Below are positions 22,265 through 32,840 of a DNA stretch of 64,000 bases, piece by piece (within the stretch, counting starts at the first letter, position 1; the number at the start of each line of letters is the position of its first letter). Where the stretch lies: positions 62,006,998 to 62,070,997 of the forward strand of contig OX375876.1 in assembly GCA_947359465.1 (NCBI GenBank). The letters are read 5' to 3'. Source of the stretch: Metellina segmentata (Eukaryota; Arthropoda; Arachnida; Araneae; Tetragnathidae). The position numbers were made by a program, and so were the translations under genes. The notes beneath the pieces were generated by a model. It was not told the DNA's origin and made no database searches. It saw nothing but the letters and a program-made list of their open reading frames with translations.

Positions 22265-22711
22265 ATGATTGGAATCGGTGTCGTAAGATCTCAGAAGGGT
22301 GTCACGTGGGTTTACGAATCCACTTGGTTATCGAAGAGTAGACCATTGTTTCTAATCACACTGGATAATTACTTTAACCAACCAGTAATTTGTCCCACAT
22401 TAGGATTGATATTTTCCCCCACGACTTCACAGACCACGACTGTCTTGCTCGGCATCTTCATCGTATCGAAGTTCTTCCTGATCCCTAATGCAGACTCAGG
22501 GACCTCCATGAAGAAATGGATTTGCCCCACATCTCCCTCTGTACCGTTTTCTTTGCGCTTAAATTTCCTAAACGATTCTGCGAAACGTGGGCCCGTATTG
22601 GTTTGTAGACTTTTCCACATTTATAGTCTTATTTCTGCGTTCTTTGTATTCTGTGTGTGTACTTGTGCTTCAGTTATTTTTTTCTATTGCATCTTGACAT
22701 TGGATCTATAA
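22265..22711 (-). pseudogene. Unrecognised protein-like relic (uncertain)
   Basis: The minus strand has an 83-codon frame (22,620 to 22,369) that resumes after a single stop for about 18 more codons. Its residue composition is more protein-like than most frames here (for example the segment KTVVVCEVVGENINPNVGQ). The opposite strand is also open for 148 codons. I do not recognise either product. It may be part of an unknown transposon ORF or chance. Confidence 0.2.
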
Positions 22712-23149
22712 ATAAAATATTGTCGACCACAAAATAAAATTATTTCAAATGAAGGATTCCCAAAGACAAGAACCTGAAAAGCGTGACCCACCTTTATGCA
22801 AATTATCTAATATAAAAGGCATGTACTCTCAACTGTCACGACTATAAGAGCTAATTTTTTTTTGCAGTTTTGGCTTATTCTAAGGATATCCTGATAAAAA
22901 ATAATTTACTTTCATGCAGCGAATTACGTCTTCTATAATGATCGCACTCCTCATATTAATAGACTACCACCATGCTGATTAGTTAAGGAAATCAGTAAGG
23001 ACGATCTATTTAGCGGAATGAATGAAAATTGGAAACACGCATCAGCGAATTTGTCTTTAAAAATTAGAAACGCAAAATGAATGTTAAAGTTGTTCCTCCT
23101 TGCATTTTAATCTATAATACTTTCCTCATGAACAGTCGTGGACTCACTT
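22712..23149. other. Non-coding stretch, no gene seen
   Basis: AT-rich, nothing recognisable. Confidence 0.4.
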
Positions 23150-23335
23150 CAAAGATTACTGGAGAAATAGTAAATTCAAGTTACGTGGAGAACAGACAAC
23201 ATTATCAAGATTCAGAAATGGTCACACCAAAGCTATGAAATATGTAGAGAGAAATACGATTAACCCTGATTGTCACAACTGTCGGGGTAACAACATAGCT
23301 ATTCCTGACCACGCAATGTAGTGTTTCCGGGTACC
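23150..23335 (+). pseudogene. Retrotransposon RNase H-distal (Cys/His) tail relic
   Basis: Plus-strand frame gives LSRFRNGHTKAMKYVERN, then CHNCRGNN and PDHAM before a stop. This corresponds to the S-R-L-R-T-G-H-x-K-x-M-K ... C-x-x-C ... P-H-H motif series downstream of RNase H in a LINE family (compare 31,395-32,031). Only about 60 codons survive. Confidence 0.6.
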
Positions 23336-24960
23336 ATGGAAAGACATTTATTATAACTCTAGACTTTTTGACAGTTTTCGTAGGGGGTGAAGGACAGTCC
23401 AGAAACTTGCTGTTCAATTTCTATACCTTAATGCACCTTACAGAACTTCCGGGTGACCCTTATGGACATAGACACCTGTGTGGATACAGTTTAATGTTAT
23501 GTTCTTTACCTCTCCTTAAAGTTGGTACATGTGTTTGCGGGAACCCTGTATAAACTTAAACTAACCAGATAGGATGACTGCGCATAGTCCTTTAAAATTT
23601 ATGTAGGTGGTTTTAAACCCTTGTTGGTTGAGTATAGTGGCCCAAAGTTCATGTTTTTTAAGACCCTGACTATGACTATGTCAAAGAGTCGTGAATCTGA
23701 ATCGAACGTGGATATTCTTGTTGAGGATAATTAATAAAGCTTTTTTTTATCTATGGATGAGAAATCCCAATGGGATCAACGGCAGCTCTTCTCGAGGTAT
23801 GTTTGGGTTTTGTAAGCAAGAAAAGTCGATATTTAGCAAATTACGCTAAACACATGACATACATTATATAATGGACCTATACACGTAAAGGTAAGTTGCA
23901 GGAGTGGAATATACTCATCCTGTAACTCGGATAAACTAACCAAGAAACTAGTAATTTAACATATAGCAGTACATTTTATGCTCAACATATGAAACAAGAG
24001 ACAGAAAATGAAATAGCACCAGACTATGTCTAATATTTCTCACAAAACTGAAAACACACGTTTCCTTTCAGTGACGGTAAGAAATCGTACGCTTGTCATA
24101 CCTCATTTTATTCCAAAATACATTTTTATGTGAGTTTGCATTTTTTGTATATCTCTAGGGAGAGCAGAAATCCTTTTAGAGGATTTAGGCTGTTCTATAA
24201 AAAGCATTATATTTCGAAAGAAATGTAATGCTTCTCAGATACCAGCCTCTTCCTGTCTTGTCTGTTAACAGGCAAAAGCGTATGCAAAAATGCACTGCAA
24301 CCGAGATATATTTTGAGCTTCACATTGCTTGCTTGAAGAGAATTATGTTTTCCACCTTTGAATATTTGCCACCTCTTCTCCTTTTACCTTATATTTCATT
24401 CTGAATAAAAATCAGTGTCGAGTAAATAAGGTGTGTACGCAAATTCATTTTGAACGGAATCGCAGCAATATATTAACTTTATTGTGAAAGTACACTATTT
24501 TGCTAGTAAAATTTCGAACCGCGTATGGGTTTTGTGTATAAACAAATACGCTGTAGTTGAGATTGATACATACTTCAAGTGTAAACCACAAGAGTAACTG
24601 GTGTACTTAAAAAGATTAGAAGCAATTTCTGGTGTAATAGATGAAAGTTCTTAAGTTGATGAAATGACGTAGAAGAGTTAGTTGCCAAATGACAGCCTAA
24701 AAATTAAAGTAATAAAAAGTCTACAAAGTTTGGGAAGTGGAATAGTGACAGATTATTCGAAAACTACTCTGAAAGCTTCGTTGGTAAATATACAATACAT
24801 AAAATGGAATTATTTAGCAAAGTATTCAAAAAACTGCTAATTGAAATTTTTGTTTCCTGATAGATTTCTGTTGAAACACGTATCGGTTAACATTAAAACA
24901 TTTTTCGAAGAAAATAGGATCATGTAAACCAAGCATGTCAAGCTCTAATGCTAACACGGG
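23336..24960. other. Non-coding stretch, no gene seen
   Basis: Nothing recognisable. Confidence 0.4.
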
Positions 24961-25080
24961 CTGCACAAAAACAATAACTTCGATTTTTAAGTTATTGTTA
25001 AAATAACTTCACAAGGAAAGTGTAACTTAAGTTTCCTTAAATAACTTTACAAGGAAAGTAAAGTTATTTTAAAAACACGG
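24961..25080. repeat. Short direct/inverted repeat cluster
   Basis: AAATAACTT-ACAAGGAAAGT occurs twice about 45 bases apart. The second copy runs into its own inverse (AACTTTAC versus GTAAAGTT), so the region can fold into a hairpin. Confidence 0.6.
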
Positions 25081-26065
25081 TATAAAGAAGAACAAGGAGA
25101 ATGATAAAATTACTGTTTTCTTCCTGACACTTGACGTCTCTTCTCTGCTACCATCTTTCCTACTTCGGGGGATATCTTGTTCGCAGTGATCATTGTCAAA
25201 ACTGACCTAAGTTGAATACTAGTAATTCTGGATCCGACAGGAGATTTTTTCCTTTAATACGTGAAAGTAATTGCTCGCACCGATAACTACTTCCAAACAT
25301 ATAAATAATCTCATATGCGAATTTTCGAGTATTTTCAAATCTGGAAGGGCAAATATTTGTAAAATTCAGTGGATTGCAAAGATATTTGTTGTGGGCCGCA
25401 TGCCGCCCACGGACCTCGAGATTGACATGCTTGATGTAAGCAAACCACATAAATACCTGTATAGTTTGACCTTATCACCCAATTAAGATAAATCAGGACT
25501 TATTTTCTAGATAAATACAAAACAGTTCTAATGATACATTACTTCACCATGTAGCGAGTGACCTGCTGATATTAATGAAACACTGCAATACACAGAATTA
25601 ATGTGTGTGTGTGTGTGTGTGTGTTTTGTGTCAATGAAACACTATCAAACTTAGGATAAATCTCAAATTAACAACTACATATCAACAAGCTATAGATCGG
25701 AAGCAAAACTATCCTTTTTTTTAAAGTTCTATAGTTTATTTGGTATATTCAGTATAACTAGTTTCCCCAAAAAATCGTCATATAAAGAAAAAAAAATAAA
25801 TTTCCACATTTTAATTGCAGTAAATACCGATTAAATTTTCGGAAAAAAAGAAAATGTAATCCGGGAATTTAGCAGATCTGAATCATTCATAATCACAATT
25901 TATCCAAAGTAATTAGAATACAAAAAAAAAAATAGAATCTAGTGAAAAAACAGCAGTTTTCTTATTCAAACACTTAATACCATTTATAATTCTGGATCCA
26001 TTACCCTGCTATCCATTTAAACAAAAAGTTATCGTGTTTCACATATTTATTCCAAAAGGAACATA
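25081..26065. other. Non-coding stretch with a (TG)n run
   Basis: Contains a (TG)n microsatellite at about 25,602-25,624. No gene recognised. Confidence 0.5.
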
Positions 26066-26400
26066 AAATGTGTTTCGAAAATATCTGGTCAAATTGTAGA
26101 GGGTGAGCAAAAAACAAAACTTTTTGTCAAAAAATGAGTGTCTGAAAATGCCGGATTTCGATGGTAGAGGGTTCTGTTTCGGTCAGTCAATAACATCGTT
26201 TCTGTGGCGTAAGGCGTCATTCCCCATTCGTATTTTCAACGGCTTGCATCATTACCTGTACGGGGCTGAACAAAAACGGACAATTGTTTATTTTATTTAA
26301 AAACATTTTGAAAATTAAATAAAATATCTTAAAATTTGATTAAACTGTTTTTTTGGGCCCCCACTACCACCATTTGCAAATTGGACAGATATTTTCGAAT
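26066..26400. mobile_element. Foldback MITE, second copy (decayed)
   Basis: Left end TGTTTCGAAAATATCTGG and right end CAGATATTTTCGAATATC are inverted. Internal blocks match the MITE at 3351-3742: TTTCTGTGGCGTAAGG, GTCATTCC and TTTTCAACGGC; the right half keeps GGGCCCCCACTACCACCATTT. The central part of the right arm has decayed or been deleted. Confidence 0.7.
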
Positions 26401-26974
26401 ATCTTTGTATTGAAATTTGTAGTCTAAAATTACTTATATGGCTATAAATGAATATATAGAAATTTTTAATAAAAGTGTATTGAAATAGTAATATCAATTC
26501 ATCACACACTCCAAATATTTAAATAATAGACATTGTTGGATCAACACGAAGCAAGCGTGTGCTAAAGTACAAAAAACGATGCATCTAAGATCCTTCAGCC
26601 TTACGTTTTCTTTTAAAGACCAAGATATGATCTCAGTACCACACACACATGAATTATTTAGGACCCAATAAATCAATTGCTTTGATTGGTCTCTCGTCTA
26701 ATGAGGTGGGAATCAATTACAAAGACACTGATTGTGGGGTAATAAAGCAGTTATAATGATGATGAAGTACGTAGGATTATCGAAGTCTCGTTTTAGCTGG
26801 CGTAAAAGGTCTGTATGGAAAAGTGTCCCTTCTTTCCTGAAACCCCTTCCTCTCAGTTTTTTGGAAGGATCTCTGGGCACTACATCTATTAAGTTGCCAT
26901 ATAAAGTGTCTTCTCATTAATTAAGTAGATTTTCAACTGACGCTAATAAAAGTTTTTAAATTTTTTACAAGGGA
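26401..26974. other. Non-coding stretch, no gene seen
   Basis: Nothing recognisable. Confidence 0.4.
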
Positions 26975-27170
26975 ACTCCACCCCCTGCTCGCTTCCACAC
27001 GCCCACCCACGATGATTGCTGATAATCTTCATGGGTGGGCATGCAAAATCGCAGCGCGAGCCAATGAAGATTGCAGATAATCTTCGTGGGTGGGCATGCA
27101 AAAACCGCTGCGCGAGCAAATGAAGATTGTTAAGTGATCTTCGTTGGCTCCCGCTCGTAATGCCCCTAGG
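26975..27170. repeat. Helitron-type 3' tails in inverted and tandem arrangement
   Basis: From 27,024 three units of 55-57 bases repeat (AATCTTC at 27,024, 27,079 and about 27,136), each with GCGCGAGC and an AATGAAGATT/AATCTTCGTGG hairpin. To the left, CCACCCCCTGCTCGCTTCC and CGCCCACCCACGATGATTGC resemble the reverse complement of the Helitron tail at 56,320-56,409. Both orientations are therefore present, head to head. The right edge is TGCCCCTAG (27,161-27,169), similar to a CTAG end but followed by G. Confidence 0.55.
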
Positions 27171-27806
27171 ATCCAAACTTTACAAAATATTTTTTTCAGT
27201 AAAAAGTATAAATTTAAGAAGCATAACCTGATAAGGTGTTCAATCTGGCGGGGCTCACAGAAAAATACAAACCTTTGTGGACTAACTATATGTGTTTACA
27301 TTGATTCAAATTGCTGTAACATCAGAAGGACACAAAGAGTTGTACTCTCCTTAGTACTCTAAGCGTTCTACACTCAGAATTCCCAGTATACTAACCTAAG
27401 TAAACAAAGAATGATTTCTAAAATCTCCAAACAGGGTTGTAATACTACAGTGGTGTGTTTTTATTCCAAAATTCCTTCTTTAAATGTAATTAATTTTTAA
27501 AAAATTATTTTTTTACTGCTTTTTAATAGAGAACCAAATGCCCATCAAACTGAGAAGACTCATAGAAGGATAGCATCGTGACCACTTCTGTTGGTTTAAC
27601 TAACTGGTTATTTTTTCTTGCACATCATACATGCTAAGCTTCATTCCTATTAAATATCGACTTCGGAGTGTTTCTATAGTTTGACGAAGTGTATGCCCAA
27701 AATTGAAAAAACTGCTAGCTGATGAAAATTGCATTTAAAAACTACCACCATTCCCTTGCTGATTGCAACAAGTATAGAATAGTTTATTTATTATTTTGAT
27801 GAAATG

Positions 27807-27808
<2 letters not shown>
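27171..27808. other. Non-coding stretch, no gene seen
   Basis: Nothing recognisable. Confidence 0.4.

Positions 27809-27851
<43 letters not shown>
27809..27851. repeat. (AT)n microsatellite
   Basis: Pure AT dinucleotide run of about 43 bases. Confidence 0.97.
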
Positions 27852-27855
<4 letters not shown>

Positions 27856-27984
27856 GTACAATGCACAAAAACGTATATTCATGCAAAAGTAAGAAAATAA
27901 AAGACTAGAAAAGAATGGTTGGTATGTACAACCACCTCAAGGCCCCTCCTACACCATGTGATATAAAATGATTCGATTATATTG

Positions 27985-28865
27985 AGTCAGGCAAATGTCC
28001 ACTGAGGTTCAACGATATAGATTGCTCTATTTAATCTATATAATTAAACATGGTGAACTGGCAGGTAGTGGCATCTACATCGAAACTCCCCAGCAGAAAA
28101 TAACTCTTCGTCAACGAAACCCGTACTTCTGTTCAGCTTTCAGAAGCGAATTTATTGCAATCGATATAGGACTTCAGGCTATCCTAAGTGAAAACAACTT
28201 TGGGGATTTATGGATCTTGAGTGACAGCCGCAGCTAGATTCAACACCTTAGTAATTGACCCTTCATAGGGGACAAAGTAAGCACCTATATCCTGAAAAAG
28301 TTGAGGCTCATATCACTGCTTCATGACATCCACATCCAGTGGATTCCATCTCACGTGGATCTTTACGGTAATGAAGTAGCTGACAATCTTGCAAAGGAGG
28401 GCTGCAGTCATCCAACCCCCTCCTCTTCTGAACTCACATACTTGGAACTTTTTTCTCTGAAAAATTACCTAAACAAATAGGAATGGTTGGCACCTCCCAC
28501 CCACCATTGGAATATGGGTGGTAAGCCGGGGTTGTTTCTAGCACTTTCGTGCGATAGACAGTCCCAGACCAGGCTCTCTCGTCTTGCCAGCGGCCTCTTG
28601 AAATGTCTTTCATTTTTTGGGGGCAAGAAACTATACGCTACATGCTTAAAGTGCCACACACACCAGGCTTCTGCTGCGCACATCCTGGATTGCATGGACC
28701 TCTCTAGGGAAAATATATACTCATCTAATCTTCTTGTGATCGACATTCTCTGTGTCAACGGATTCTTGGACCTAGTCAGAATTCGTCACACCATTTTTGA
28801 GGATAAGAAACAACAACAATCTATATAAACATTTTTAGCTTCTTATTTAATCTCGAATAAAGAAT
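27985..28865 (+). pseudogene. Non-LTR retrotransposon 3' end: RNase H domain plus Cys/His tail
   Basis: RNase H in LINE polyproteins removes template RNA during reverse transcription. One continuous plus frame (27,995-28,825) is broken only by three in-frame stops (near 28,235, 28,255 and 28,478), all explicable by single substitutions. In order: GSGIYIETP strand; FRSEFIAID with the catalytic Glu; WILSDSRS with a catalytic Asp; IQWIPSHVDLYGNEVADNLA with the His-containing loop and final Asp; then a TRLSRLASG segment, CLKCHTH, SAAHILDCMDLS and a tail ending KKQQQSI before a stop at 28,826. The first catalytic Asp is not visible upstream. The 3' UTR is about 35 bases with AATAAA. The absence of frameshifts indicates a relatively young, 5'-truncated insertion. 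The AHILDCxxL pattern is, from memory, common in spider retroelements. Confidence 0.85.
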
Positions 28866-29295
28866 GATTGTCGATACAAATGGGTCTACCAAATGGGTCT
28901 AAGACTTAAAAAATGAAATTTTTGAGGGAAGTCTTCTTACTTGTAACCTTTGAACTCTCTCTTAAAAGAGGCGTGGCCGAAGTCTTAACTCGTGATTTTT
29001 GGATTTGTCTTATACACACATGTAAGATTTTTCTTGATCTGTTTGGTGAGGTCTAGATTTACATTGATAAAATATTTTGAATCTTACATCACAACGACAT
29101 TTAAGGATTTTCTATTTACAATTAGTATGTACATTTGATTCAGATATATTTAAAGAGGTCATAATCTGCTACAGCCGTCTATGCGAAACTATGTCAGCTC
29201 TCAATGGCGTCCAAAGAAAATGTGTCTCCTTACCAATAGCGTTCTGAGAAGGCATTGTTGGCGCGACTATTACAACCATGCATTGATTTTGTTCA
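28866..29295. other. Non-coding stretch, no gene seen
   Basis: Nothing recognisable. Confidence 0.4.
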
Positions 29296-29385
29296 GATGT
29301 GTTAAAGATAGGCCATATGAGGAATCACCGGTATACATTGCTTCCACATATGTATGTTAAAACGAGGCCATATAAAAATAACAGG
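29296..29385. repeat. 59-bp minisatellite, left part
   Basis: Units with GAGGCCATAT-GAGGAATCACCGGTATACATTG and TATGTTAAAA match the array at 30,017-30,238. The 29,390-30,016 element separates the two parts. Confidence 0.7.
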
Positions 29386-29389
29386 CAAA

Positions 29390-30016
29390 GGAAGGTGTGG
29401 TACCTTGGGGCAGTTGTACCTTGAAACATTTTATATTGTGCTGCTCCCTTTTGAGTAAGTAGCAAAATAACACATTGTAGTTTACTATTTGGCATCGGAG
29501 AATCTTCTCAAAATGATTGGCACTCCACAGGTGTTTGTTGCGTTTGCTAAACAACTAATTGAAATACGTCCTTTGGTAAGTAAATATTTTAGATTTTTTA
29601 TTTTGTTTCTTGTAATTTCACTGATTATAATTATACATTTTTTAGGGTTGCTAAAGTTAGTTAAAAATCTGTTCTATTCAACGATGATACGATTTCAATG
29701 TAAACATAACCTGATGCTACTTTCAAGACTGTTTTATTTGTAAAGGCCTAAATGTTGTACCTTGGGACATCCCGCAAGTTATTAACTTGGTACAGCATGT
29801 ATTCCAAGGTACAACATCACGTTGAAACTTGAGACATTTGCATAGATTAACAAAACAATATATTAAACAGTTTGTGTTCGAGGTATACAAATAAATAAGA
29901 AATGGTAAATTCTTTCAAAAGTAATGAATGTGAATAGTTGATGGAAAAAATAAACTGCAGCTACGTTATAACCCCAGGAAAAATATTTGTTCAAAACTAT
30001 CCCAAGGTACCTTCCC
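29390..30016. mobile_element. Inverted-repeat element inserted in a minisatellite
   Basis: The left end (GGAAGGTGTGGTACCTTGGG then GCAGTT) and the right end (AACTATCCCAAGGTACCTTCC) are inverse copies apart from a short insertion. Similar TACCTTGG and CCAAGGTAC motifs recur inside, near 29,425, 29,757 and 29,810. An 84-codon plus frame at 29,489-29,743 passes a GTAAGT donor-like site, but no transposase motif is visible. About 627 bases. It looks like a non-autonomous DNA transposon; superfamily unknown, no clear target duplication. Confidence 0.6.
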
Positions 30017-30238
30017 CTATACATTGATTTCGCATGGATAGGTTAAAATAAGGCTATATGGGAAATTATCGGTATGCATTGATTCCACATCGATAAATTA
30101 AAATGAGGCCACATGGAAGAATCACCAGCATGAATTGATTTCACATCGATATGTTAACATGAGGCCATATGGGGGAATCGCCAGTATGCATTGATTCTAC
30201 ACCGATAGGTTAACATGAGGCTATATGACAAAGGATTT
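30017..30238. repeat. 59-bp minisatellite, right part
   Basis: Four decayed units share ATGAGGCCATATGG, GAATCACCAGTATGCATTGA and TTCCACATCGATAGGTTAA. Consecutive ATGAGGC landmarks are about 59 bases apart. Confidence 0.85.
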
Positions 30239-31390
30239 GTATCCTGGTTTCAAAACCTGCTAAGGTGGCCTCAGGAAATGCGAAAAATAAAGTTACTGTA
30301 CCGTAATGTTCAGTCGGCTATGTAGGCTAAAATTATGAAATACTTTTCATGTCTTTATAAATAATAAAGGTATGCAACATCGGTAAGTTATACATTTGTG
30401 CAAGTTATACATCGAATAAAAGTTTATATAAAAACTTTGGGACACAACTTTTAATGAAAGGAACTTTTTTCTAATTGTTAATAGAGCGCCTAGTGTTGCA
30501 ATATATGTGTAGACCATTTGCAAAACAGTAAATTAGTAGGCAAAAATAAACTTCAAAATAAACACCAGACTCAAATTTTTTGTACTAACTAATCCACCAA
30601 ATGTCAAAAACACTAAGAATTTACATTAATAAACTCAGGTGGAAAAAGTCCACTCCAACTACCAGAAGAAAACACATTGATGTCCTCGGCCAAAACTACC
30701 ACTCCGGTTTCCCTCACGTTTTCAAAGCCAAAAAAGATCCGGCGTAGTTAATCTTCATTATGGCAGTTTCCTTTCATCAAGTCCGGCGTTGTCTTTCCCG
30801 GACCACTACCGGATCAGATAGCGCTTCTGAGTAAAAGGTCAAACCGGCGCTCCTAACTCCCGAGGAGAGGGAGAGAGAGGAGGAATAAAAATTGATCCCA
30901 TTCCATGTGATTAAGCTCAAAGCAAAAGAGAGAAAAATAGAGAAATCCCTGGGAAGGCAAGGAAGAAGAGACAGAAAAAGAAGGTTCGATCGATTGGGAC
31001 AGGGACAAAGAACTGTGAGAGATACACTTACTCCAGTTGTATTTTTTCTTTCCCACAGCAATCATTTTTGTTCGCCTTCCACCCCCGAATCCTCTGACAG
31101 AATACCGAATGGGAATTCTCCTACTAGAAGGTTCAACCAGATCTTGGGGAATTCGGTGTTGTTCGACTGATGAAAGGGAACATCGTTTTCAATATTGAGT
31201 GGTGGAACATCTGGAACGCTGAGAATGGTGGAGTCAATAGCTATTGCTATGGGAATGTGGGAGTTGCCAACGGAAACCAGAAAGATGTTCTGCGGAGTGG
31301 GATCTATAAATATGTCTGATAGGTTCTGCATGCATAAAACCATTAGCTAATATGTTAATGAACGCTTATGACTTTTGAAACTTACTTAAA
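30239..31390. other. Stretch with a higher-GC patch (30,640-31,345), no assigned gene
   Basis: The patch holds a 93-codon minus frame (31,343-31,062) with protein-like composition (segment DPTPQNIFLVSVGNSHIP) that I cannot assign, and two overlapping Ser/Arg-rich minus frames (31,065-30,777). It could include an exon of an unrecognised gene; no convincing splice pair was found. Confidence 0.25.
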
Positions 31391-32035
31391 TCTCTTATCA
31401 ACACATCAAACCGAGGGAATAATTATCTTTCGAGATTCCAGATCCGCATTAGAAGCAATATCAAAACAAATGGCAACTCAAAATGTCTCCAAAGATGTCA
31501 ATTAACTTCTGCACAAAATCATGTGCTTGGAGAAAAGGTGCACTCTTCAGTGGATTCACGTACATGTGACACTGAAGAAAATGAAACTGAAGATCAATTA
31601 GAAAAGGAAGCCAGAAAATTAGACGATGTACAAAACTCAATAAATTTTACTGATGCTAATGCTTTGGTAAAATTGAAACTCCTATTACGAAAAATGAAAA
31701 TAAAACAACAAAGTAGTGAAATTAAGACCGAAAAAAAACCAACAGTAATATCCAGACTGAGAACAGAACATTTTAAAGACATATCAATTATTTGTGATGT
31801 GACAAAACATTGTAACAACTGTCTGGGCATTGAATTCAAACCTCATCATGAATATTCACCTGCCTACAATAGCAGTTGTTCATCAAATTACTATCTATTA
31901 CCTTCCTGAAGCGACTGCTTTACAGCTAGAAAATTATCGATATCGCCAAAGCTGTACAAAGTGCACACGGTGACATCCGACTCAGAAATAGACACTACAA
32001 CAACAATGATCATGGCGATAAAGGAATTTAAAAAC
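31391..32035 (+). pseudogene. Non-LTR retrotransposon 3' end: RNase H domain plus tail (frameshifted)
   Basis: Combining frames gives IIIFRDSRSALEAIS (RNase H second-Asp region), CTLQWIHVHVTL (the Q-W-I-P-x-H-V strand), ENETEDQLEKEARKLDDVQN (the G-N-E-x-A-D-x-L-A-K region, with catalytic Asp context altered), VISRLRTEHFKD, CNNCLGIEF and PHHE, then IIDIAKAVQSAHGDIRL and a stop near 32,031. At least three frame changes and one internal stop occur. The single-frame open stretch 31,523-31,909 is only the middle of this domain, not a gene by itself. It is a different LINE lineage from 27,985-28,865, judging by the S-R-L-R-T and P-H-H tail. Confidence 0.8.
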
Positions 32036-32439
32036 AATTGTGATTAATAATAGTTAACGAAAACATGCAAGCAACTCACCGAACCACGAAGTGCTTAATA
32101 GACGTGATAATAGAATCAAGAACTTTAAAATTCCATTTCATATATTTGGTGTAGGTTCGGTATCTTTTTTAAACGCTTTCAATCTTTCAATGAGTACCTT
32201 CGAAAATGATACCAATGGTTTGAACATCCTACTAACTTATATCAGGGAACACGAAAGCTAAAAGACTATTTGGCGATACATTTCAGACTAATATCTACTG
32301 GAAAATTCCTTCCACTCATAGATGATACCAGAGAAAATGTTCTAGAGGTGTCCTCAAAATTCAAAAGTGATAGAGCTCAGAAGACTGCCATTTTTAGAGA
32401 CCGTGGACAGACTAATTTAATTTGATCGTCAATTAAAGG
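32036..32439. other. Spacer between two LINE relics
   Basis: No assignment. One frame near 32,245-32,425 reads as possible protein but has no motif. Confidence 0.35.
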
Positions 32440-32645
32440 TTTTCTCGACCTGCTGAAAATGAAATATGGAGGAAGTCACACCTTGCTTGTCCGGGGCTGT
32501 CCAGGGAGGATCCGTATTTTAATTCTTTGCTCGATTTAGACTTTTTGAAGGTGCAAGAACTTACGGACTGTCTGAAAATCTATCTTGTCTGGACCAAGTG
32601 GAACAAGAAACGACAAGGGACACGAAAAATCTTTCATTTCTCTCT
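32440..32645 (+). pseudogene. Non-LTR retrotransposon C-terminal relic
   Basis: Plus frame from about 32,441 gives RKSHLACPGLSREDPYFNSL, then LDLDFLKVQELTDCLKIY and LVWTKWNKK. The C-x-G-L-S/T-x-x-D ... L-D-F-L-K-V pattern is the same LINE tail that ends the 27,985-28,865 relic (HILDCMDLSREN...IDILCVNGFLDLV). Only the last ~70 codons survive. Confidence 0.6.
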
Positions 32646-32705
32646 TTGCTTGTTATAAATCAAAATTAAATGGTTGATTAGTGCGTATGCCAGCTATAAT
32701 GAAGG

Positions 32706-32840
32706 TAAGTAGTTGGATTTATTTCGCACTGGAGCAATACAACGGGCTATTGGTGACAATCCTGGATGAATATGGATGGGAATGATCTGAGGACAACACC
32801 ACATAATTTTGAACCATAGTAAAATGATGAGGCGGTTATA
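32706..32840 (-). mobile_element. SINE 3'-half fragment
   Basis: CGCACTGGAGCAATACAACG, GGGCTATTGGTGACAATCC and GAGGACAACACCACATAATT show the SINE body read in reverse complement. The head is missing. Confidence 0.8.

Noticed and set aside
31523..31909. Stand-alone 128-codon host gene
   Set aside because: The frame is the middle of a retrotransposon RNase H region; the frame-shifted flanks on both sides continue the same domain.
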